In this document: one piece after another, positions 7,842-15,860 of the stretch
How the letters are laid out: every line of letters begins with the position of its first letter
How positions within the stretch are numbered: the stretch's first letter is position 1
Assembly: GCF_003254565.1 (NCBI RefSeq)
Contig: NZ_QJRI01000163.1
Span: 1 to 64,000, forward strand
Origin: Flavobacterium nitrogenifigens
Lineage (GTDB): Bacteria > Bacteroidota > Bacteroidia > Flavobacteriales > Flavobacteriaceae
DNA length: 64,000 bases
Direction of reading: 5' to 3'
Program-made: the position numbers and the translations under genes
The notes under the pieces: model-generated
Seen by the model: only the letters and a program-made list of their open reading frames with translations
Databases searched by the model: none
Told to the model about the DNA's origin: nothing

Positions 7842-10241
7842 ATGATTACAAACACATCATTAGAATACAAAGGCGATTTATACCCATCAAAAATTGTCTC
7901 TTATGAACATGAAGGAGATTCTATTTTCTTTAACACGGATAACAAAGTAATTTTAAAAGTTACTATTCTTCGAGATAGTTTAATTCGATTTCGTTTTACT
8001 ACAAAAGGCTATTTCAGTAACGACTTCTCATACGCTATTGATAAAACGCAGCTTCACGGTTATAATTTTTTGGAACTTACTGAAGAAGAAACGTATTTCC
8101 AAATTAGAACAAGCAAAGTAAAATGTAAAATCCAAAAAGCAGATCTTCGTCTCTCCATTTATGATTTAAACGATTTTTTAATTCTAGAAGATGAGCTTGG
8201 TTTTCATTGGGAAGAAAGCTACGAATATGGCGGAAATATTGTAAAAATGAGCAAATACTCTAAAGATGGTGAATGTTATTACGGTCTTGGAGATAAAGCC
8301 ACTCAAATGAATCTTAAGGGCAAGAGAGTAGAAAATTTTGCTACAGACCAATATGCTTACCAAAAAGATCAGGAGCCTTTATATAAAGTGGTTCCGTTTT
8401 ACATTGGCTTGCACAACAAACAGTCTTACGGAATATTTTTTGACAATACTTTTAGAACTTTCTTCGATTTTTGTCAGGAGAGAAGAAATATTACCAGTTT
8501 TTGGGCTGAAGGTGGCGAAATGAACTATTATTTCATTTATGGCCCGCAAATGCAAGATGTTGTAACTACTTATACCGATTTAACAGGAAAACCAGAATTG
8601 CCACCACTTTGGGTTTTAGGCTATCATCAATGCAAATGGAGTTATTATCCAGAAAGTAAAGTAAAAGAAATCACCTCAAAATTCAGGGAACTTCAAATTC
8701 CGTGTGATGCCATTTATTTAGATATTGATTATATGGATGGTTTTCGATGTTTTACTTGGAATAAAAACTATTTTCCAGATCCAAAAAAAATGGTCGCTGA
8801 ATTAGCCGAGGATGGTTTTAAAACCGTTGTAATCATCGATCCAGGAATTAAAATTGACAAAGATTACTGGGTTTACAAGGAAGCTTTAGAAAAAGATTAT
8901 TTCTGTAAAAGAGCCGACGGACCTTATATGAAAGGAAAAGTTTGGCCAGGGGAATGTAATTTTCCTGATTATACAAATCCTGCAGTTAGAGAATGGTGGG
9001 CTGGTTTATTTAAAGAATTAGTTTCAGAAATTGGCGTAAAAGGAGTTTGGAATGATATGAATGAACCTGCAGTAATGGAAGTTCCAAATAAAACATTTCC
9101 GATGGACGTTCGCCACTTTTACGATGGAAATCCTTGCAGTCATAGAAAAGCACATAATATTTACGGAACGCAAATGGCAAGGGCAACGTATCATGGTGTG
9201 AAACGATTTGCTTATCCGAAACGTCCATTTGTAATTACAAGATCGGCTTATTCTGGAGCGCAGCGATATACTTCTTCTTGGACAGGAGATAATGTGGCTA
9301 CTTGGGAACATTTATGGATTGCAAACATACAAGTGCAGAGAATGTCTATTTCCGGAATGGGATTCACAGGTTCTGACATCGGAGGATTTGCAGAACAGCC
9401 TTCAGGCGAGTTATATGCACGTTGGATTCAGTTAGGCGTTTTTCATCCGTTTTGTAGAACACATTCTTCTGGAGATCATGGAAATCAGGAACCGTGGTCA
9501 TTTGATGAAGAAGTAATTAATATCACTAGAAAATTTGTTAGCCTTCGTTATCAATTATTACCTTATTTATATACCATGTTTTGGCAATATATTGAAGAAG
9601 GAGTTCCGATGTTAAAACCACTAGTTTATTTTGATCAGGACGATACGCAGACCCATTATCGAAACGATGAATTTATCTTTGGAAACCAAATTTTGGTCTG
9701 CCCAATACTTGAACCTAACGCTGTAGGTAGACGTATGTATATTCCTAGAGGAGAATGGTATAACTACTGGACAAATGAGCTTTTTATTGGAGGAAGAGAA
9801 ATCTGGATTGATAGTAAATTTGATGAGATTCCGGTTTTTGTAAAAGCGGGTGCTATTATTCCTAAGTATCCGGTTCAGCAATATGTAGGCGAATTAGAAT
9901 TTGATGAACTGACACTTGACGTTTACTATAAAAATGGCAAAGAGCAATCGGCGGTTTATGAAGATGCCCAAGACGGTTATGATTATAAAAAAGGGCGTTA
10001 CAGCTATTTGTCACTTAGAAATATAGGAAAAGAAAAAGAGCTTATTATTCAGCTTCACAAAGAAGGGAAATATGAAACTCCTTATTCTAAATATAAAATC
10101 AATTTAATTGGACTTCCATTTAAAGTTACAGAAATTGAAATTGACAATGAAAAAATTGAATTTGATAAAATTAATTTTGATTTAAATCATTTCTTGATTG
10201 TTGATAAAGAGTTTAATGAGTTGCATATTATTGGAGACTAG
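7842..10241 (+). CDS. Alpha-glucosidase, glycoside hydrolase family 31
   Basis: The 799-residue protein has the GH31 layout: an N-terminal beta-sandwich (about 1-240), a TIM barrel starting near PPLWVLGYHQCKWSYYPES, and C-terminal beta domains. The nucleophile is Asp405 in WNDMNEPA and the likely acid/base is Asp483 in WTGDNVATWEHL. There is no signal peptide, so it probably acts inside the cell on maltose or on oligosaccharides released from glycogen. It follows the glg genes on the same strand but has its own promoter box, so joint regulation is uncertain. Confidence 0.92.
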   Translation: MITNTSLEYKGDLYPSKIVSYEHEGDSIFFNTDNKVILKVTILRDSLIRFRFTTKGYFSNDFSYAIDKTQLHGYNFLELTEEETYFQIRTSKVKCKIQKADLRLSIYDLNDFLILEDELGFHWEESYEYGGNIVKMSKYSKDGECYYGLGDKATQMNLKGKRVENFATDQYAYQKDQEPLYKVVPFYIGLHNKQSYGIFFDNTFRTFFDFCQERRNITSFWAEGGEMNYYFIYGPQMQDVVTTYTDLTGKPELPPLWVLGYHQCKWSYYPESKVKEITSKFRELQIPCDAIYLDIDYMDGFRCFTWNKNYFPDPKKMVAELAEDGFKTVVIIDPGIKIDKDYWVYKEALEKDYFCKRADGPYMKGKVWPGECNFPDYTNPAVREWWAGLFKELVSEIGVKGVWNDMNEPAVMEVPNKTFPMDVRHFYDGNPCSHRKAHNIYGTQMARATYHGVKRFAYPKRPFVITRSAYSGAQRYTSSWTGDNVATWEHLWIANIQVQRMSISGMGFTGSDIGGFAEQPSGELYARWIQLGVFHPFCRTHSSGDHGNQEPWSFDEEVINITRKFVSLRYQLLPYLYTMFWQYIEEGVPMLKPLVYFDQDDTQTHYRNDEFIFGNQILVCPILEPNAVGRRMYIPRGEWYNYWTNELFIGGREIWIDSKFDEIPVFVKAGAIIPKYPVQQYVGELEFDELTLDVYYKNGKEQSAVYEDAQDGYDYKKGRYSYLSLRNIGKEKELIIQLHKEGKYETPYSKYKINLIGLPFKVTEIEIDNEKIEFDKINFDLNHFLIVDKEFNELHIIGD

Positions 10242-10297
10242 TTAAATTTTGATATTTTTTTGCCGTAATGTATAAAACATTTTATCTTTTTTAATCG

Positions 10298-10305
10298 TAT
10301 TTTTG
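10298..10305 (+). promoter_or_regulatory. -7 promoter box for the M48 protease
   Basis: TATTTTTG matches TAnnTTTG 20 bases before the start codon. No convincing -33 TTG is visible. Confidence 0.5.
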
Positions 10306-10325
10306 TTACTAAAATAGCTCAAATT

Positions 10326-11135
10326 ATGAAAAAGTATGTGTTTTTAGGGGTTTTTGGAGCACTTATGATGGGGTGTGCAACAAATCCGATTACTGGGAAA
10401 CAAAACTTGAATTTTGTTTCGAATAGCGAATTATTTCCATCTTCTTTTCAGCAATATAGCCAGTTTTTAACTGAGAACAAAGTTATTACGGGAACAGCAG
10501 ATGCAAAACTTGTAGAAACTGTAGGATTTAAGATTAAAGCTGCTGTAGAAAAATATTTAAATTATTTAGGTCAGACGCAATACTTAAAAGATTATCGCTG
10601 GGAATATAAATTGGTCGATAATAAGGAAGTAAATGCTTGGTGTCTTCCAGGAGGTAAAATTGTAGTGTATTCTGGAATTTTGCCCATTACGCAAAATGAA
10701 TCTGGTTTGGCAACGGTAATGGGGCACGAAGTTTCTCATGCTTTAGCAAATCACGGTGCGCAAAGAATGTCTGCCGCACAATTGCAACAAATTGGTGGAG
10801 CAGCACTAGGAGCAGCAACAAGCGGAAAATCTGAAGCAACACAGCAGATATTTGCACAAGCTTACGGAATTGGTTCTGAGGTTGGAGTTATGCTCCCATT
10901 TAGCAGAAGCAATGAAAGTGAAGCCGACAAAATCGGTTTGACTTTGATGGCAATTGCAGGTTACAATCCAGATGATGCTGTTGCTTTCTGGAGCAGAATG
11001 GCGGCTAAATCTGGAGGGACTTCTACACCAGAATTTATGAGTACACACCCTTCTGATGCTACAAGGATTGCTAATATTAAAGCCTTAATTCCAGAAGCAA
11101 AAGCTATTGCGCTTAAAGTTGGAACGATAAAGTAA
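10326..11135 (+). CDS. M48 family metalloprotease, lipoprotein
   Basis: This 269-residue protein resembles LoiP/YcaL-type M48 peptidases. The signal ends in a lipobox (MMGC, Cys17), followed by TNPITGKQNLNFVS, the conserved lead-in of this subfamily. The zinc site is HEVSH (His134, Glu135, His138), with the third ligand Glu in SNESEADKIGL. It probably degrades misfolded envelope proteins. It is transcribed alone, with a promoter box upstream and a terminator downstream. Confidence 0.9.
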   Translation: MKKYVFLGVFGALMMGCATNPITGKQNLNFVSNSELFPSSFQQYSQFLTENKVITGTADAKLVETVGFKIKAAVEKYLNYLGQTQYLKDYRWEYKLVDNKEVNAWCLPGGKIVVYSGILPITQNESGLATVMGHEVSHALANHGAQRMSAAQLQQIGGAALGAATSGKSEATQQIFAQAYGIGSEVGVMLPFSRSNESEADKIGLTLMAIAGYNPDDAVAFWSRMAAKSGGTSTPEFMSTHPSDATRIANIKALIPEAKAIALKVGTIK

Positions 11136-11153
11136 TACATGAAAAATATATTT

Positions 11154-11182
11154 AAAAGCTATTCTTTGGAGTAGCTTTTTTT
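11154..11182 (+). terminator. Terminator after the M48 protease
   Basis: AAAAGCTA pairs with TAGCTTTT across a 10-base loop and runs into seven T residues. Confidence 0.8.
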
Positions 11183-11285
11183 GTTTTAGTACACTTCATG
11201 ATTTAATAATGTACGATTTGAATAAATTCTATTTGTTTATCGTAAAAAATGGATAAATTCGTAGCCTATTAACAAAACCATTTCT

Positions 11286-12611
11286 ATGAAAAACCTACAA
11301 AAAGGAGATAAGAAGCTTTTAAATGCTTGGGCATTTTATGACTGGGCCAATTCAGTTTACACACTTACAATCGCTTCGGCAGTATTTCCAATTTTTTATG
11401 AAGCGTTATTCAGCGATCGTGATCATTATATCGATGTTTTTGGAATGCATCTTAAAAACTCTGCCTTAATTAGTTTTATTACCGCTGCGGCGTTTTTAGT
11501 AGTTTCTTTTATTTCTCCTTTATTGTCTGGAATTGCCGATTATGTGGGGAATAAAAAATCGTTTATGAAGTTTTTCTGTTACATGGGAGCTTTATCATGT
11601 ATGGGATTATATTGGTTTGATCTTGAAAATATTTATGTCGGATTAGCATTCTATTTCCTTGGATTATTAGGGTACTGGGGGAGTTTGGTTTTTTATAATT
11701 CTTATCTGCCAGATATTGCTTTTGAGGAGCAGCAAGACAGAATTAGTGCAAAAGGATATTCTTTAGGTTATATAGGAAGTGTTATTTTGTTAATCATAAA
11801 TTTAGCAATGATAATGAAACCAAAAATCTTCGGAATATCAGGAACTGAAGGGGAAGCTGCAATGAAAGCAATGCGCTATTCTTTTGTAATGGTTGGAGTT
11901 TGGTGGATTTTATTCAGTCAATACACTTATTATTATTTGCCAAAAGGAAGTAAAGAAACAGGGCAGAAGCTAACAAAATCTGTAATTTTTAATGGCTTTA
12001 AAGAATTAAAAAAGGTTTGGGGACTATTACAAGATAATATTCCTTTAAGACGTTATTTGGGCGGATTTTTTGTTTCTAGTATGGCTGTTCAGACTGTAAT
12101 GCTTGTAGCAACTTATTTTGGAGCTCAAGAAATTCAATGGGAAACCAAAGAGCAAAGCACAATTGGCTTGATTATTTGTATTTTAATAATTCAATTAGTA
12201 GCTGTTGTGGGTGCGGTTTTAACTTCTAGAGCTTCTGAAAAGTTTGGCAACGTTCCAACTTTGATTTTTATCAACGCGATTTGGGCAGTTTTCTGTGCTT
12301 TAGCTTACTTTATAACATTACCAACGCATTTTTATGTAATGGCTACAGTGGCTGGATTTGTAATGGGAGGAATTCAAGCATTATCTCGTTCAACCTATTC
12401 TAAGTTATTGCCAGAAACAGAAGATACGGCATCATTTTTTAGTTTTTATGATGTAGCAGAAAAAATCGGAATTGTAATTGGAATGTGTGTTTACGGAATT
12501 ATCGATCAGATTACGGGAAGTCCGCGTGCGGCGATTGTAATCTTGGCAATATTCTTTATTACATCAATATTTTTATTGAGAAGAGTGCATAAAAAAGACG
12601 TTTCAAATTAA
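11286..12611 (+). CDS. MFS transporter of the UMF1/Atg22-like family
   Basis: The 441-residue membrane protein has about 12 hydrophobic spans. Its N-terminus reads WAFYDWANSVYTLTIASAVFP, close to the hallmark of the UMF1 (Atg22-like) branch of the major facilitator superfamily. A late conserved segment is GGIQALSRSTYSKLLPETEDTASFFSFYDVAEK. Homologues are found throughout Flavobacteriia, but the substrate is unknown. The 3' end overlaps a hairpin that can terminate in both directions against the convergent DUF2807 gene. Confidence 0.85.
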   Translation: MKNLQKGDKKLLNAWAFYDWANSVYTLTIASAVFPIFYEALFSDRDHYIDVFGMHLKNSALISFITAAAFLVVSFISPLLSGIADYVGNKKSFMKFFCYMGALSCMGLYWFDLENIYVGLAFYFLGLLGYWGSLVFYNSYLPDIAFEEQQDRISAKGYSLGYIGSVILLIINLAMIMKPKIFGISGTEGEAAMKAMRYSFVMVGVWWILFSQYTYYYLPKGSKETGQKLTKSVIFNGFKELKKVWGLLQDNIPLRRYLGGFFVSSMAVQTVMLVATYFGAQEIQWETKEQSTIGLIICILIIQLVAVVGAVLTSRASEKFGNVPTLIFINAIWAVFCALAYFITLPTHFYVMATVAGFVMGGIQALSRSTYSKLLPETEDTASFFSFYDVAEKIGIVIGMCVYGIIDQITGSPRAAIVILAIFFITSIFLLRRVHKKDVSN

Positions 12612-12625
12612 TTGAAACGTCTTTA
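12591..12625. terminator. Bidirectional terminator between convergent genes
   Basis: AAAGACGTTTCAA pairs with TTGAAACGTCTTT. The stem includes the last codons and stop of the MFS gene. A T run is present on the plus side and six A residues precede it, giving a T run on the minus strand. A second long inverted repeat (12631-12643 with 12675-12687, 12 of 13 pairs) lies between it and the minus-strand gene. Confidence 0.8.
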
Positions 12626-12699
12626 ATAATAATATCACAAATTGCAATTAATTATTGATTGATGATAGTTATGTAATTTGCGATATTTTATTTAACTAA

Positions 12700-13422
12700 T
12701 TAACCTTTGTAGATTTTTCCAGAACCAGAAACTTTTACATCTCTTTTCTCTGGATTTCCTAAATATTTAATATTTCCAGAACCAGAAACTCTTCCAGTAA
12801 TACTTGTTTCGCAGGTTACTACGCTATTTCCAGAACCAGAAACAGTTACATCTACAGCTTGCGATTTTAAATTAGATGCATTAACATTTCCTGATCCAGA
12901 TATTTTGCTTGTAAAAGAATCTGCTTTTCCTTTTAAAACAATATCGCCAGAACCGCTTAGGGCTAAATCAAAATTTCTAGAATCAACATCTAAGTCAAAA
13001 TTTCCTGATCCTGAAAGTTTTGCTGAAAAACTATCGCTGTTGATTTTGTTTTTACTTTTTACATCGCCAGATCCAGATAAAGTAACTGCCGATATTTTTT
13101 CGAATGGAACTGTCACTTCTATCTTTTTGCCCATGCTGGTGCGTAGTTGTATTCCTTTCTCTACATAAACTTTCAATTCGTTTCCTTCAACTTCAACTTT
13201 GATTTTAGATAATAAATTTTCTTCTCCTTTAAGGGTGATTTTTCCTTCTTTTCCGGCTACTAAATCTACATCAAAGAATCCAGAGATTCTTATACCGTCA
13301 TAGTCTCCAGTTGTTCTTGTTTCGGTAGTGATATTACCATTTCCGCTTATTTTTGTTTGCGCATTAGAATTTACGGTAATTAAAAACAAGCTTAATACTG
13401 TAAGTAAAATTGACTTTTTCAT
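12700..13422 (-). CDS. Exported head-GIN (DUF2807) beta-helix protein
   Basis: A 240-residue protein with a signal peptide (residues 1-21, ending SNAQ). The mature part is dominated by repeated SGSGN motifs spaced about 18-20 residues apart, as in DUF2807 (putative auto-transporter adhesin, head GIN) proteins, which form a parallel beta-helix. No enzymatic residues are evident. It is the last of four genes in an ECF sigma operon, 19 bases after the preceding gene. It is probably a surface or periplasmic output of that sigma factor; the role is unknown. Confidence 0.85.
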   Translation of the reverse strand: MKKSILLTVLSLFLITVNSNAQTKISGNGNITTETRTTGDYDGIRISGFFDVDLVAGKEGKITLKGEENLLSKIKVEVEGNELKVYVEKGIQLRTSMGKKIEVTVPFEKISAVTLSGSGDVKSKNKINSDSFSAKLSGSGNFDLDVDSRNFDLALSGSGDIVLKGKADSFTSKISGSGNVNASNLKSQAVDVTVSGSGNSVVTCETSITGRVSGSGNIKYLGNPEKRDVKVSGSGKIYKG

Positions 13423-13441
13423 TGTTTTGATTTTTAGATGA

Positions 13442-14500
13442 TTAATTTTTTGTTAGTGAAATATTTCCATAGTTCGAATTGATATTGATTTTATTCTGGC
13501 CTTTTTTCTTGTAAAATCCTGCGATTCTTTTGCTGTTACTTTTGACTTCAGAAACAGAAACTTCTAAAGAATTGTCATGTTTGATATTTGAATATTTTGC
13601 TGAAATATCAAAATCAAAAGCGTAGTTTGGAACATAACCGATTGTAATGTCTGTATATCCTGAGTTTATGCTAATATTTCCAGCTTTTTCAGTCACAGTT
13701 CCGATACTGATTTTACTGTAATTGGTGTCATAACTAAAGTTGCTTGATACTTCTCCAATAATAAAAGTCATGTAATTTCCAGAACCACTTAAAGAATTGA
13801 TTTTTTGAAATTTAAACGTGCCATAATTACAGTCAGCTTTAATATTTTGACCGTCATTTAGATTAACATCTGTATAGTTCGCATTGATATTAAGATTTCC
13901 AGAATCATTAATTTTCAATCCAGAATATCTAGCGTCGATATTTCCTGCTTTTATGTAATCAATACTTGAATTTTGGCAATATTGAATTGATATTTGATTA
14001 TTAGTTCCGTTTAATTTTCCCAAAGTAACTTTTCCGTATTTGCATTCAATATCTGTAGAAGATTCTGCACTTGGAATAGAAATATTTCCGTATTTATTGG
14101 CTAGTTTAATTGTTCCGTTTTTTGGAATTTTAATCACATAGTTGATCTCAAAACTATTATTGCTTCCTTTACTCTTAACATTAGAACTTCCTAGCGATGT
14201 TACAGCTGTTACCAAACTTTTAAGAGCAGTGATATTTACATCAATGTTGTTCAAGCGTTCATTTACCCAATTTTCATTTGGTCCATTCACTTTAATCGTA
14301 ATGTCAAGATCAATTTTATCTTCATCCCAAGTTGTTACAGTGATGCTTCCGTATTTGTTGTCAATATCGATTCCAGCGTTCGAATTTACGATATAGGTTT
14401 TTTTAATGTTTTTTTGTTTCGTTATATAAGTGTCATCATTTGAAAATCCTAAGAAAGGAATCAAAAGAAGTAAGATTAGTAAATTATAGTGTTTTTTCAT
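13442..14500 (-). CDS. Exported DUF4097-like beta-repeat protein
   Basis: The 352-residue protein has a signal peptide (about 1-20, ending LGFS) and many short repeats of the form KYGNIS, NYTDVNL, KYGKVTL and NSGYTDITIG. This is typical of DUF4097/adhesin-like beta-solenoids. Like its neighbour, it looks like a structural or binding surface protein rather than an enzyme. Its start overlaps the 3' end of the putative anti-sigma gene by 17 bases, so the two are probably translationally coupled. Confidence 0.8.
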   Translation of the reverse strand: MKKHYNLLILLLLIPFLGFSNDDTYITKQKNIKKTYIVNSNAGIDIDNKYGSITVTTWDEDKIDLDITIKVNGPNENWVNERLNNIDVNITALKSLVTAVTSLGSSNVKSKGSNNSFEINYVIKIPKNGTIKLANKYGNISIPSAESSTDIECKYGKVTLGKLNGTNNQISIQYCQNSSIDYIKAGNIDARYSGLKINDSGNLNINANYTDVNLNDGQNIKADCNYGTFKFQKINSLSGSGNYMTFIIGEVSSNFSYDTNYSKISIGTVTEKAGNISINSGYTDITIGYVPNYAFDFDISAKYSNIKHDNSLEVSVSEVKSNSKRIAGFYKKKGQNKININSNYGNISLTKN

Positions 14501-15017
14501 TAGAGGTGTTTTTTAGTTTTTCATTGTCTTCAATTCTTTTCAAAACGGTTTGTAAAAAAGAAATACGCGTTTGGAGATTGCTGATCATCGCATAAATAAT
14601 CTGTTTGTTTTCTCCATTTTTTTGCAATTCATTGATGATTTTTTGATAATCAGCATCGAAAGTTTTCATCTGTTTCATTGCATCATCAATAATCTGCTGA
14701 TTTTCTGGCGAATTTTTCTCTTTCAGTTTAACCAGTTCATTATCAATTAGAATATTAAAAATAGAATCGGTACGTTTAGTTTCTTTAGAGGCAAATTTGA
14801 ATTCTTTTGGTTTTTCATTTTTATAAAAAAGAGAGACTCCAAGCATCAATACAATCGAAGCGGCAATAGCAGTTACGAACCAATATCGTTTCTTAGGCTC
14901 TTTTTTGTTTAGTTTTTGAAGAAAATCCATCTGATGATCCGGATTTAACTCCTGAATATCCCATTGGTTTTCAAATCTGTTAAATAATTCTTCTAAGTTG
15001 TCTTTTTCATTTTTCAT
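14484..15017 (-). CDS. Putative membrane anti-sigma factor
   Basis: The 177-residue protein has one membrane span (about 44-65, YWFVTAIAASIVLMLGVSLFY). Its cytoplasmic N-terminus contains an acidic helix region (LEELFNRFENQWD). The C-terminal part is charged and helical, possibly coiled coil (about 90-170). I do not see a zinc-binding HxxxCxxC motif, so this is not a ZAS-type anti-sigma factor. The assignment rests on the topology and on its position 14 bases after an ECF sigma gene. It is followed by two exported proteins that overlap or closely follow it. Confidence 0.6.
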   Translation of the reverse strand: MKNEKDNLEELFNRFENQWDIQELNPDHQMDFLQKLNKKEPKKRYWFVTAIAASIVLMLGVSLFYKNEKPKEFKFASKETKRTDSIFNILIDNELVKLKEKNSPENQQIIDDAMKQMKTFDADYQKIINELQKNGENKQIIYAMISNLQTRISFLQTVLKRIEDNEKLKNTSNEKTL

Positions 15018-15031
15018 AATTCCAATTCATT

Positions 15032-15586
15032 TTATATCTCTTCCAATTTTTTTCTCAAACTATCTTTGGCTCTGCTCAAAGTCGTTCTGCAATTTGCGTA
15101 TGTGATGTTTAAAATTTCGCAGATCTCTTCTTGATCATAACCTTCTATATAAAAAAGTGTCAGCACCATTCTGTAATTATCTTTCAGCTGCAGAATAGTA
15201 TCCAAAACCTGTTTTACTTTTAGAGAGTTTAAGTCAATGTTTTCAGAAATAATTCCGTCGTTCTCTTCGATTTTATAAAGCTGTTTACTTAAATCTTCTA
15301 CGTGAAAAGAGTTATTTTTCTTGTAAAAATCGATGCTATAATTGATGATTATTCTTTTTAACCATGCTCCAAAAGCCACTTCTTGTTTATAGTCATTGAT
15401 TTTTGTAAAAGCTTTTAAGAAACCTTCCTGCATGACGTCTTGTGCAAAATGTTCGTCTTTTACAATACGAAAAGCCACATTATACATCGCTTTACAATAA
15501 AGATTGTATATTTCAAATTGCGCTTTTTGATTGTTGTTTTTGCAAAGCGCAATTAGTTCTTCGATATTTTGGTTGTTTGTACTCAA
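15032..15586 (-). CDS. ECF-type RNA polymerase sigma factor
   Basis: The 184-residue protein has sigma region 2 (about 22-90: FEIYNLYCKAMYNVAFRIVKD, AQDVMQEGFLKAF) and sigma region 4 (about 125-180: QLKDNYRMVLTLFYIEGYDQEEI, helix-turn-helix around ILNITYANCRTTLSRAKDSLR). It lacks region 3, as ECF factors do. It heads a four-gene minus-strand operon. A GTAAC-N16-CGTC element 25 bases upstream suggests positive autoregulation. Confidence 0.92.
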   Translation of the reverse strand: MSTNNQNIEELIALCKNNNQKAQFEIYNLYCKAMYNVAFRIVKDEHFAQDVMQEGFLKAFTKINDYKQEVAFGAWLKRIIINYSIDFYKKNNSFHVEDLSKQLYKIEENDGIISENIDLNSLKVKQVLDTILQLKDNYRMVLTLFYIEGYDQEEICEILNITYANCRTTLSRAKDSLRKKLEEI

Positions 15587-15610
15587 GTAGTGGCTTTTGG
15601 TTTTTTATAA

Positions 15611-15637
15611 GGACGGCACTTTTTTTTGTTTGTTACA
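15611..15637 (-). promoter_or_regulatory. Candidate ECF-type promoter of the sigma operon
   Basis: On the minus strand, TGTAACA (15637-15631) is followed by CGTCC (15615-15611). The spacing from GTAAC to CGTC is 16 bases. This resembles the general ECF promoter layout (AAC-containing -35, CGTC-type -10) and not the housekeeping TAnnTTTG form. The predicted transcript starts roughly 20 bases before the sigma ATG. Confidence 0.55.
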
Positions 15638-15860
15638 CTTTTATAAAATTAATTTTATTTTTTTTTATCTTATCTGGTAGAAAGTGAAAATATAATTTTT
15701 TAGAACTGACTTCTTTTGCTTTTGGCATAATGATTGTCTATTTTTATGCCCTATCTTGTAATTGAAAGACGAAACTCGTTTTCAGTAAAAACTTCAATAA
15801 GCAATACTCCTTTTACAGATAGCATAACAATTTTAATGACAAAACGACTTATATTTTATT

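Noticed and set aside
12720..13360. Recurrent CCAGAACCAGA-like motif across 600 bases
   Set aside because: It is the codons of the SGSGN protein repeats in the DUF2807 gene, not a DNA element.
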